Shown: positions 26,220 to 34,121 of the stretch, piece by piece
Numbering within the stretch: the first letter of the stretch is position 1
Layout of the letters: each line of letters opens with the position of its first letter
Translations under genes and position numbers: made by a program
Notes under the pieces: model-generated
Told to the model about the DNA's origin: nothing
The model's input: the letters and a program-made list of their open reading frames with translations, nothing else
The model's database searches: none
Assembly: GCF_001439735.1 (NCBI RefSeq)
Contig: NZ_JYLN01000010.1
Coordinates: 62,001-126,000 of the forward strand
From: Pseudomonas paralactis
GTDB taxonomy: Bacteria > Pseudomonadota > Gammaproteobacteria > Pseudomonadales > Pseudomonadaceae
Direction: 5' to 3'
Length of the DNA stretch: 64,000 nucleotides

Positions 26220-27929
26220 CTAGAAACGGCTGCTCAGAGAGAAATCGACGGTGGGCGTGGCGGTGCTCATCTCGTCGGTGCTCTTGATCGGCATGCCCAG
26301 GGCCAGGTCGTAACCAAAGCGGCTGACATTACCGCGCAAGCCGACAGCTGCGCCGATCAATGGCTGTCGACCTTGCCGCTGGCCGCCCACCGGCGACACC
26401 GCACCGGCATCGAGCGCCGCATACGCCTGGCTGCCACTGAAGGCGGTGATGGACAGCTCATTGCGCAGGGTCCAGCCGGTGGGGCCGGCGAGGGTGGTGT
26501 TACCGTCAAAGCCGCGCACGCTGTAGCGGCCGCCGATCTGCATGTATTCGGTCGACGGCACTGGCACCGGCGCATATTGGTAGACCAGCGCGTTGCGATA
26601 GCCCAAACGCATTGCGCCCAGGTCAAACGGAATCTCAAACGCCGCCTTGGCAGTGAACAGGTGATAGCGACCGTTCCAGTCCTGTTGCTCATAGAGCGCG
26701 CCGGGCGTTTTGCTGAGTCCGGGCAGTGAGCCGCGCACACCAGCCTGCACCGTTGACTTGCCAAAGCGCAGGTTGGCTCGGTGGGTCAGGCCAAGTTCAT
26801 AGCTGGTGATCTGCCGGTGCAATTGCTGCAGTTCGGTCGAGGCTACCCAGGCGCGATCCTCACGATTGACCAGGCGAGCGTTGAGCACACTTTTGCTGCG
26901 ATTGGAGCGACTCACCACGTAGTCCAGCCCGGCATCTATACGTCGGGTGCGGGAGCTGAATGTAATGCTTCGTCCGCCGGGGTCTTTGAATAAGGCTTGC
27001 TTGCTGGTCCACTCGCTGGCACCGAACGACAGCAGGGCATAGCCTGCGGGTACGTTCCAGGCCAGGCTTTTAGCCGAAGACCCACGGGTGTGGTTATTGA
27101 AGTCGGTGTCGGTGCTGTAGGTCAGCAGCAGTTGGTCGTAAAGCCCGGTCGGAGAATCGACGGCGACAATCCCACCGAGCTGGTGACGGCCCGTGGCGTC
27201 GATACCACTGTTATCGGCAGTCAGCAAGCCAAACACCCGGCGCGCCTGCGGTGCTTGCTGGATGATCACATCGCTTTCACCCAGGTCAGCGCCTGGAATC
27301 AGATTCAACGCCGTTGTCGCCTGGCCTGGCAGGCGGCGCACATTTTCCAGTGCCTGATCCAGGTCCCGCACGTTCAACAGTTCGCCTTTTGCTGCGGGAA
27401 AGGCCATGCCTGGCCAGCCAAGCGATGCCGGTGGCTGATCAATCTTGCCCATGCGCCCAGGGATAAGTTGGACGATCAAGTGCCCGCTACTCAGGTCTTG
27501 AGCCGGTATCAGCACCTGGGTGGTGATGTATCCGCTCGCCATCAGTTGCGCCGCTACCCAGCGACGATAAATCGTCAACCCTTCACCGCCCACACATTGC
27601 CCCAGGATCGCCGGCGCGCGCTCCAGCCAGTCGAAATCATCTGCACCTTTCCACTCCACCGTGCGGATAACGAAACAGGGTGATTCTTCCGGCAGCTTCA
27701 GCGCATTGGCGAAGGGCAGGGGCGTTGCGGTCAGTGCATCCGGGGTTCCAAGTGCCTGGGATTGCAAGCTTTTCAGTTGGAGGTCTTGCAGGCGTTGAGT
27801 GCTGGTGACGGTATCGATCGAGCTGGCCGCTCGCGCGACCTGAATCGCCGTAAACAGCCATAGTGTCGTTACATACAGGGTGGTCGTTATACAGGCGTGG
27901 AAGCCGAGCGTGCCGGGCGTTGATTTCAT
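26220..27929 (-). CDS. TpsB outer-membrane transporter (FhaC/ShlB family)
   Basis: A 569-residue Omp85-superfamily pore that exports its TpsA partner. Seen: signal peptide (MKSTPGTLGFHACITTTLY to VARA), an N-terminal helix/linker region, POTRA domains (about 85-240, including YITTQVLIPAQDLSSGHLIV), a 16-strand barrel with the conserved VRGF motif (RYSVRGFDG) and a terminal Phe (LSSRF) for barrel assembly. It is the first gene of a tpsB-tpsA pair. Together with the short TpsA it should suffice for secretion. Confidence 0.92.
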   Translation of the reverse strand: MKSTPGTLGFHACITTTLYVTTLWLFTAIQVARAASSIDTVTSTQRLQDLQLKSLQSQALGTPDALTATPLPFANALKLPEESPCFVIRTVEWKGADDFDWLERAPAILGQCVGGEGLTIYRRWVAAQLMASGYITTQVLIPAQDLSSGHLIVQLIPGRMGKIDQPPASLGWPGMAFPAAKGELLNVRDLDQALENVRRLPGQATTALNLIPGADLGESDVIIQQAPQARRVFGLLTADNSGIDATGRHQLGGIVAVDSPTGLYDQLLLTYSTDTDFNNHTRGSSAKSLAWNVPAGYALLSFGASEWTSKQALFKDPGGRSITFSSRTRRIDAGLDYVVSRSNRSKSVLNARLVNREDRAWVASTELQQLHRQITSYELGLTHRANLRFGKSTVQAGVRGSLPGLSKTPGALYEQQDWNGRYHLFTAKAAFEIPFDLGAMRLGYRNALVYQYAPVPVPSTEYMQIGGRYSVRGFDGNTTLAGPTGWTLRNELSITAFSGSQAYAALDAGAVSPVGGQRQGRQPLIGAAVGLRGNVSRFGYDLALGMPIKSTDEMSTATPTVDFSLSSRF

Positions 27930-28045
27930 CCGCCTATGCTAAGAAGGTCGAGCGCAAGAAAAAATAAGATGAAGCCCGGCGACCCAAGGACGTTACTGAC
28001 GATGGGGAGGTCGCTGTCGTATGGGTGCTGCGATAAATCGTACGT

Positions 28046-28467
28046 CCATCATCGAGCCGCGCCCGGTCGCGGCCCATTTGGCGCCGTGTTTCGTTGGCGT
28101 TCACGTACTCAACGGCAACGGTGACGCCACCGGTCTGGAGTGGATTCGCGAAGCAGGTTTGCTGACCACCCCAATCGCCTACACCAACACCCATAGCGTT
28201 GGTGTGGTGCGTGATGCACTAGTGGGATTGTTACATCGTCTCGCGTGCTGAGCGCCGAAGAGGGCGGCCGGACGGTGGGCGCATTGGTGCAGGCCAGCTA
28301 CGGAGTGCGCAGCGCCTTACGCGTTACCCGGTGGACAGCGTATTGCAAGACACGTCTTCGCCTTATGACGGGTCGGTTAATGTCGGCGTACCTGGCATGG
28401 GTTCTATCGTGATCACCATCGCCACCGATGCGCCCTTGCTGCCCCATCAATGCACACGCCTGGCACA
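28046..28467 (+). pseudogene. Truncated second copy of the DmpA-type peptidase gene
   Basis: The DNA is highly similar to 31381-32017 of the intact gene. It lacks the start and first ~47 codons, carries a 208-bp internal deletion joined at a GTGG microhomology (near 28224), and has a further 7-bp loss in GCGCGTTACCC. The catalytic Gly-Ser region (PGMGSIVITIATDAP) survives but is out of frame with the beginning. It cannot encode a working enzyme. Confidence 0.88.
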
Positions 28468-28626
28468 CGGCCATGAGCAGAGCGACCGCACTGAGCGGCC
28501 AGGTCAGGGGGCCGGTAAAACGCCCGCCAGATGGGCTCCCAGCAGTCACAGCAGTGCGCCGCCCCAGGCCATGGCCGCGTACAGTTCATAGGCGCGACGC
28601 CAGGGCATTTCATAGGGACGCAACAT
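28468..28626 (-). pseudogene. Probable fragment of a conjugative coupling-protein gene (TraD-like N terminus)
   Basis: From ATG 28626 the leftward frame reads MLRPYEMPWRRAYELYAAM, stops at TGA 28546, resumes in frame as LLGAHLAGVLPAP, and after a shift gives TWPLSAVALLMAV. This resembles the membrane-spanning N terminus of ICE-type TraD coupling proteins. It follows a fragment at 28628 in the order known from Pseudomonas ICEs. The identity is from memory of the family and is tentative; the decay is directly visible. Confidence 0.4.
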
Positions 28627-28627
28627 G

Positions 28628-28870
28628 TCATGAGCCCGCTTGCGCTGCGGTCATCGGCGTCAGTCCCGCGATAAACCGTGGGTCGAGGATCACACCAGTG
28701 GTGGTATGGCCATCGACTTCGCGCATATGAGTGGGCGTTTGGTGCTGCGTCGAGCGAATCAGCATCGACACCTCACTCAGAGCGCGGATAGCGGTGGCGG
28801 CCTTTATGCCCTGGCTTTTGAGTACGTGCAATGGCACAAACAGGCCTTCGGCGACGGGGGCAGGCCTGAG
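28628..28870 (-). pseudogene. Probable 3' fragment of an ICE gene (PFL_4695-like)
   Basis: A leftward open frame without its 5' end encodes VPLHVLKSQGIKAATAIRAL through GVILDPRFIAGLTPM and ends 1 bp before the TraD-like start. Overlapped or abutting stops and starts are typical of ICE transfer operons. Only about 80 residues remain; upstream the frame is closed by a stop. The function of this family is unknown. Confidence 0.38.
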
Positions 28871-29244
28871 CAGTGTAGAAGGTGTTGATCACAGCATGCT
28901 GCACGGCCGGGTTAAGGCGCAGTGGGGCATGTAGCGTCAACGGTGCTGGGCTTTCAGCCTGTTTACAGCATGAGCTGCTGATGTCTGGAGGTCTGCGGGT
29001 AGTATCTGGATTTATTATGAGTAGGATTAATCCTACGCCGATTATGGTTATATCTGGTGCGCTACTAAGATTCCTGCGGTGGTAGCAGTCGCTGATCCGG
29101 GTAGACTTTTCGAACTCTTTGACCGATGGTTTTTTATTGTCTTTTTACACAGTGCAAGAGAATGCAATATTCCACCGTGCAGCATGTTTGGTGGCAGGGT
29201 ATCAAGTTTATTTTGTTATCGGCATCTCTTTGAAAGGTAAAGTA
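28871..29244 (+). promoter_or_regulatory. Upstream region of the broken response-regulator copy
   Basis: No gene was found in these 374 bases. Composition changes from GC-rich ICE-like DNA to AT-rich DNA near 28980. The region contains the perfect palindrome at 29021-29036, and AAGG lies just before the ATG at 29245. This looks like a retained promoter of a duplicated fimbrial-control segment. Confidence 0.5.
29021..29036. promoter_or_regulatory. RcsAB-box-like palindrome, site 3 (perfect)
   Basis: GTAGGATTAATCCTAC is a perfect 16-bp palindrome with the same arms and 4-base spacer as the site at 939. It lies about 210 bp upstream of the decayed response-regulator copy. Conservation of the site beside a second regulator-adhesin pair strengthens the case that it is an operator of this regulatory family. 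Confidence 0.6.
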
Positions 29245-29872
29245 ATGGGTAGCATAGTCGTTGTCGACGATCATCCATTGATGCGCATGGCAGTAAGGGT
29301 AATGCTCAAGGGGAAGGGCACAGCATCCTGGCTGAAGCCGATAGCGGTGTTAACGCGCTGGAGGTCATTCGTAAATTACTGCCTGAACTTGTCGTACTGG
29401 ATTTAAGTATTCCCGAAATGGGCGGTTTGTCGGTCATCTCTAATCTGAAATTGATTGTTGTTTCCAGCAAGGTGCTGATTCTGACCTCTGGTGACTCACG
29501 TAATTTTGCAATTCTGGCGTTGCAAGCAGATGCCGACGGGTTTGTATGCAAGGACGATAATCTCGATGAACTGATTGGAGCCGTAAAGCGGTACTATCGG
29601 GTTATAACTATTTTCCGGCCAATACGATTCATATACTGCGCGATAACTCAGAGGCTGCCACCCATGAAAGTATACAGCTGAGCCTGTTGTCAGACCGCGA
29701 GATCACGGCCCTTAAACTATTGGCCTGTGGTTTGGGTAATCAGGATGTCGCCGGGCAATTGATGGTTAGCCACAAGGCCGTCAGTACTTATAAAGTCCGC
29801 TTGCAGCGCAAGTTGAATGTGGCCAATCTCATTGATCTGGTTGAGCTGGCCAAACGAAATGGTCTTGTGTGA
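29245..29872 (+). pseudogene. Frameshifted LuxR-type response regulator (copy of the 6447 gene)
   Basis: Three consecutive frames together give a full BvgA/RocA-like regulator: MGSIVVVDDHPLMRMAVRVML, then LPELVVLDLSIPEMGGLSVIS, TSGDSRNFA, FVCKDDNLDELIGAVK, and finally LSDREITALKLLACGL with the HTH to KRNGLV. One base is missing near 29310 (AAGGGGAAGGG) and another near 29588 (AAAGCGGTA where GCG-GTA-CTA is expected). The phospho-acceptor Asp, K and HTH residues are kept, so inactivation looks recent. The adhesin gene follows 49 bp downstream, the reverse of the order at 5316-7076. Confidence 0.85.
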
Positions 29873-29921
29873 ATTTTTTGTGTTCGCTTGAGGGCTGCAG
29901 AATTTAATAAGGAGCTTCCTC

Positions 29922-30917
29922 TTGAAAATTCTACAACTGTGTATCGGTCTGGCTTTAATTATGTTTGGCTGGCAAGTCAAGGCGGATACGAGCTGCACTT
30001 ACACTAGCTTGAGTTTAAAGTTACCCGTCAGCTTCGCTCATGATTCAGGCCAGCCGGGGATGATCTCGTCGAGCTGGCACGAAGCAAGTACTCCAACGCT
30101 TATGACTTGCACTTTGACGAGCTCCGGGCCGTACTCCGTTACGACTAGCAGTGCTCTGACGGTGAACGGTGTGTTTTCCTTTGAAAATACAACCTATGCG
30201 CTACTCAATACGTCAGTCCCGGGTATTTCATTGATTATGGCGGTGGCGGATACCAATGGGCAGTGGCTGCCTTATCAGGGCATTGAGTTGACTCAGTATA
30301 AGGGCAATGCCCCTGTATACAGCACATATGGAATTAAAGTCAGGGTCCGCTTGGTAGCGACAAAAAGGTTGGACTCGGGTTCGTATAATGTCTCTGCCGA
30401 GACGCTGCTGAGTACCGGCATTACTAAGGATGCAGTGTACACAGGGTCGGCATTTACATCGCTAACTGGAACAGTTGTCACTGCAAAAAGTCCAACGTGC
30501 AAGTTGTTTCTGTCCGCCACGACGATTGCACTTCCTAAAATAAAACTCGCTGATATTCCTGTGGTTGGCGCGATTGCCGGCACAACACCGGTGGTGGTTG
30601 CTGCCGTGTGCGACGGTGGTGCTTCTGCTTACAATGTAAAATATGCTCTCGTTGATATGAGTGACTGGTCGGCAACCGACAAGTATGTAGCGCTCCGCCC
30701 TGCATCGGGTGGCGGCAATATCGGTTCAGTTGCTCTACAGATTGCCGAGGGTTCGACGGTTATGAATATGGGTACTTTCTATTCCCTGGGGCTGGTTCAA
30801 TCCCAGGGTGGCTATTTTTCAAAGACCCTGGACGTAAGCTATGTACGCCGCTCCATGGTAGCCCTTAACCCTGGAAAGTTTGTAGGCGAAGTAGTGATTC
30901 TTCTATCTTATGATTGA
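29922..30917 (+). CDS. Fimbrial adhesin-like subunit, paralogue of the 5316 gene
   Basis: A 331-residue exported fimbrial protein. Seen: signal peptide MKILQLCIGLALIMFGWQVKA, then DTSCTYTSLSL, an N-terminal domain containing PGMISSSWHE, and a C-terminal pilin domain from TCKLFLSATTIALPKI to VGEVVILLSYD. The segment GGYFSKTLDVSYVRRS matches GGMISKAMNVRYIRTS of the 5316 protein. The start is TTG at 29922 with GGAG (in AAGGAG) 7 bases upstream. The gene is intact although its neighbours are broken, and no chaperone or usher is nearby, so export would depend on the 1734/2520 machinery. Confidence 0.78.
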   Translation: MKILQLCIGLALIMFGWQVKADTSCTYTSLSLKLPVSFAHDSGQPGMISSSWHEASTPTLMTCTLTSSGPYSVTTSSALTVNGVFSFENTTYALLNTSVPGISLIMAVADTNGQWLPYQGIELTQYKGNAPVYSTYGIKVRVRLVATKRLDSGSYNVSAETLLSTGITKDAVYTGSAFTSLTGTVVTAKSPTCKLFLSATTIALPKIKLADIPVVGAIAGTTPVVVAAVCDGGASAYNVKYALVDMSDWSATDKYVALRPASGGGNIGSVALQIAEGSTVMNMGTFYSLGLVQSQGGYFSKTLDVSYVRRSMVALNPGKFVGEVVILLSYD

Positions 30918-31238
30918 TGTTGAGTAGATGTGCAATCTTGGCGTTGTGCTCGAATCTTTTGATTTCTCGTGCGTGGTATTTCTGCAAGTTTCAGTCATGT
31001 ATATGGGGCTGTTGAGTTGTAAGTGGTGGTGCGTCAGATAAGTCGTCAGCCGCACTCCTTGGCAAATGATACGGACCGGTGCGATTGGCACCATGCCCGA
31101 AACCCCGGGCTTCATTTGCCATCGTTCAAAGCGGGGCCGACCTAACTCATCGGGGGTAACAACTGTGGGTTATCGTCAACGGCTGGCAGACTACCTAGAC
31201 TTGAGCCAATTCTTCACGGGCTTATTGAGAGTAAAAAC
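30918..31238 (+). promoter_or_regulatory. Junction region upstream of the DmpA-type gene
   Basis: No gene is visible in these 321 bases. The left half is AT-rich and belongs to the mosaic; the right half starts with the 67-bp repeat copy at 31059-31125 and leads into the peptidase gene with a weak GAGAG before its ATG. Confidence 0.5.
31059..31125 (+). repeat. 67-bp direct repeat, right copy
   Basis: Same orientation as 24685-24751 with 3 mismatches in 67. It includes the GGTGC-GATTG-GCACC inverted repeat, about 160 bp upstream of the peptidase start. Before the mosaic was inserted, one copy probably sat between the divergent MFS and peptidase genes. Confidence 0.85.
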
Positions 31239-32348
31239 ATGCGCTTACGAGACCTGGGCATCACCATTGGCACGGTCACACCTGGCGCGTTCAACGCCAT
31301 CACCGATGTGCCCGGCGTTCGCGTCGGCCACCACACGCTCAATGCCGAAGGCGCAGATGGTTCGATGCATACCGGCGTGACCATCATCGAGCCGCGCCCT
31401 GTCGCGGCCCATCTGGCGCCGTGTTTCGCTGGCGTTCACGTACTCAACGGCAACGGTGACGCCACCGGTCTGGAGTGGATTCGCGAAGCAGGTTTGCTGA
31501 CCACGCCCATTGCCTACACCAACACCCATAGCGTTGGCGTGGTGCGTGATGCACTGGTGGCCGCCGAGCGTGAAATGGGCAAGCAGCACACCTACTGGTG
31601 CATGCCGGTGGTGCTGGAAACCTACGACGGCATTTTGAGTGATATCTGGGACCAGCACGTCACGGCCGAGCATGTGCATGCGGCATTGGCGGATGCACGC
31701 AGCGGCCCGGTGCAGGAAGGCTGCGTGGGCGGCGGTAACGGCATGATCTGCCATGAATTCAAAGGTGGGATTGGTACGTCGTCTCGCGTGCTGAGCGCAG
31801 AAGAGGGCGGCTGGACCGTGGGCGCACTAGTGCAGGCCAACTACGGCGTACGCAGCGCCTTGCGCGTGGCGGGTTACCCGGTGGGCAGCGTATTGCAAGA
31901 TACCCCTTCGCCTTATGACGGGCCGGTGAATGTCGGTGTGCCTGGCATGGGTTCCATCGTCATCACCATCGCCACCGACGCGCCCTTGCTGCCCCATCAA
32001 TGCACGCGCCTGGCACAGCGCGCGAGCATCGGCTTGGCGCGGGTCGGTGGCGGCACCGAGGACGACAGCGGCGACATCTTCATCGCGTTTTCGGTGGGCA
32101 ATAGCGGCTTGCCGGTTGCCAATCTCGGGCAATCCGGCCCGCCGACCACGGCCTTGCAGATGGTCAATAACGACTATATCTCTGGATTATTCGTTGCCGC
32201 AGCGGATGCCGTAGAGGAAGCAATTCTCAATGCTTTGCTGGCGGCGAACGACCTTCAGGGCCGCGGCCGGCAAGCGCTGGCGCTCAAGCCTGAACAACTG
32301 CTGGCGGCGATGGCGAAAGTGGGTTGGACGGCCCCGGTTCACTCCTGA
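31239..32348 (+). CDS. P1-family (DmpA-type) aminopeptidase/D-esterase
   Basis: A 369-residue self-processing N-terminal nucleophile hydrolase of family S58/P1, which releases N-terminal residues, including D-amino acids in DmpA, from small peptides and amides. Seen: ITDVPGVRVGHHTL at the start, the GNGDATGLEWI and AYTNTHSVGVVRDAL segments, the GCVGGGNGM loop, and the autocleavage site G238-S239 (PGMGSIVITIATDAPLLPHQ), where Ser becomes the new N-terminal nucleophile. Length is normal. It overlaps the convergent LuxR gene by 10 bp. With the amidohydrolase and binding protein downstream it suggests uptake and breakdown of an amide or peptide compound. Confidence 0.92.
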   Translation: MRLRDLGITIGTVTPGAFNAITDVPGVRVGHHTLNAEGADGSMHTGVTIIEPRPVAAHLAPCFAGVHVLNGNGDATGLEWIREAGLLTTPIAYTNTHSVGVVRDALVAAEREMGKQHTYWCMPVVLETYDGILSDIWDQHVTAEHVHAALADARSGPVQEGCVGGGNGMICHEFKGGIGTSSRVLSAEEGGWTVGALVQANYGVRSALRVAGYPVGSVLQDTPSPYDGPVNVGVPGMGSIVITIATDAPLLPHQCTRLAQRASIGLARVGGGTEDDSGDIFIAFSVGNSGLPVANLGQSGPPTTALQMVNNDYISGLFVAAADAVEEAILNALLAANDLQGRGRQALALKPEQLLAAMAKVGWTAPVHS

Positions 32349-33154
32349 GCCTGAAGAAACAACAGGAACAGCTCGGACTGGGATTTGATCCCCAGCTTGT
32401 TGTACATGTGCTTGCGATGCACCTTGACCGTTTCGGCAGAGATCGCCAGCTTGCGGGCGATCTCTTTGTTCGAGCAGCCACTGAGCATCAGTTGCGCCAC
32501 CTCGGCCTCACGGGTCGACAACGCCGAACTGATCTGCAACGTCGGTGACAGCAGACGCTCTTGCCAGTCCGTTGACGGCTCTGCTGCCGGCGCGCTGTTC
32601 GAAGCCTGTTCAAACACGCAGCGCTGACGCATCAGGCCGGCCACCCATGGCTGGATCAATCGCAGCAGCGCCAGTTGCTCCTGGCTGAAGCGGCAACGGC
32701 TGCCCAACGACAGGCTCAGGGTGCGCTGGGGATCGAGTTGCACATTGAGGTGGATTTCATCGGCGACCACGTTCAGGCGAAAGTAGCGCTGGTAATAATC
32801 GGTCTGCTCAAAACACTCAGGGGCAACGTCGTCCAGTTGAAACAGCCCACTTCGCGGTGATTCGCGATTGGCCAGGTAAAAGGGATCGAGCAGGTAAAGC
32901 CCCTTGAGGTAGTCCTGGAACAGCGAGTCGGTGCCACCTTCCTCCGTAGGCGATTCAGCCAGTACCAGTGGCCTGCCAGGGTTGAAGATCAGCACCACCC
33001 AGCTGTCCACCGGCACATAGCGCCCGAGCAAACGCGTCATGGAGGCCCAGAAGTGCGGTTGGTCGAGGTTTTCGATCAGCCGCCCGACCGCGTCATGCCA
33101 GGCCACGTCCTGCAAGGTCAAATTGGTTTCACTACCCATTGCGGGGTACCCCAT
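32339..33154 (-). CDS. LuxR-family transcriptional regulator
   Basis: A 271-residue regulator with a C-terminal LuxR HTH (LSTREAEVAQLMLSGCSNKEIARKLAISAE, VHRKHMYNKLGI; about 213-265). The N-terminal ~190 residues resemble a PAS/GAF-like sensory region and not the acyl-homoserine-lactone domain. There is no receiver domain. It lies between the DmpA gene (convergent, overlapping) and the amidohydrolase gene (divergent, 88-bp gap), so it probably controls this peptide/amide cluster. An ATG at 33139 preceded by GGGG is an alternative start. Confidence 0.82.
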   Translation of the reverse strand: MGYPAMGSETNLTLQDVAWHDAVGRLIENLDQPHFWASMTRLLGRYVPVDSWVVLIFNPGRPLVLAESPTEEGGTDSLFQDYLKGLYLLDPFYLANRESPRSGLFQLDDVAPECFEQTDYYQRYFRLNVVADEIHLNVQLDPQRTLSLSLGSRCRFSQEQLALLRLIQPWVAGLMRQRCVFEQASNSAPAAEPSTDWQERLLSPTLQISSALSTREAEVAQLMLSGCSNKEIARKLAISAETVKVHRKHMYNKLGIKSQSELFLLFLQAQE

Positions 33155-33242
33155 TGAAGTGATTTTTTCCCATTACGCCGCACCCCATACTCATTTGAAG
33201 GCCCGGGTAAATTCGGGTTTCCATTTTGCCCAAGGACCTGCC

Positions 33243-34058
33243 ATGAACATCGAACTCTTGCAGTTAGCCGGCCGCGACGGTGATACCGCTTATAACCTGG
33301 GACGCACCTTGGAGGCCATCGCCAACTGCAACGCGGATACCGACCTGTTGGTATTCCCGGAAACCCATTTGATGGGCTTCGTCGGTGGCGAACAGTTGGC
33401 CAGCGTCGCCGAGCCCCTGAAAGGGCCGACACTGCAAGCCGTGCAACAGGCGGTGCGCCAACGCAATGTGTCGGTTGTGATTGGCTTGGTCGAACGGGAT
33501 GCGGGCGTCTATTACAACACCTCGGTATTGATCACACCCGAGGGCATCGCTTTAGGGTATCGAAAAACCCATCTGTGGCCCTCCGAGCGTGCCGACATCA
33601 CACCCGGCGATCGCTTCGTCACTACGCTGTGGAACGGCGTGCGTGTCGGCCTGCTGATCTGCTACGACATTGAGCTGCCGGAAACGGCGCGGGCGCTGGC
33701 GCAACTGGGTGCTGAATTGATCATCGTCACCAACGGTAACATGGACCCCTACGGTCCGGTGCATCGCACCGCGATCATGGCCAGGGCCCAGGAAAACCAG
33801 CTGTTCGGCGTGATGGTCAACCGCGCAGGGCAGGGCGATGACGGTTTGGTATTCGCCGGCGGCAGTGCGGTGGTCGACCCGTTTGGACGCGTGCTGTACG
33901 AAGCCGGGCGCGAAGAAACACGCCATGTGATCAGCCTGGACCTTGCGCAAATCAAGGCGGCTCGCAGGGATTATCACTACCTCAATGATCGTCGACTGCA
34001 ACTGCAAGGAGAGGCTGTCGAGCACCCCGACGGCCGCCGTGAACTGCTGATTCGCTGA
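33243..34058 (+). CDS. Carbon-nitrogen hydrolase (nitrilase superfamily amidase)
   Basis: A 271-residue cytoplasmic hydrolase of C-N bonds. The catalytic triad is visible: Glu in FPETHL, Lys in YRKTHLWP and Cys in LLICYDIELPE, with the fourth region REETRH-like toward the end. The ATG at 33243 is preferred over a longer frame from 33039, because AAGGA lies 7 bases upstream and MNIELLQL is a typical family start. The substrate is unknown. The binding-protein gene follows 63 bp downstream in the same direction. Confidence 0.9.
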   Translation: MNIELLQLAGRDGDTAYNLGRTLEAIANCNADTDLLVFPETHLMGFVGGEQLASVAEPLKGPTLQAVQQAVRQRNVSVVIGLVERDAGVYYNTSVLITPEGIALGYRKTHLWPSERADITPGDRFVTTLWNGVRVGLLICYDIELPETARALAQLGAELIIVTNGNMDPYGPVHRTAIMARAQENQLFGVMVNRAGQGDDGLVFAGGSAVVDPFGRVLYEAGREETRHVISLDLAQIKAARRDYHYLNDRRLQLQGEAVEHPDGRRELLIR

Positions 34059-34121
34059 CCGCGTTTGTACCCTCCATAACAATAATCAGCTGGCGCGCAG
34101 GTGCCGGCCCAGGAGTTCGTG

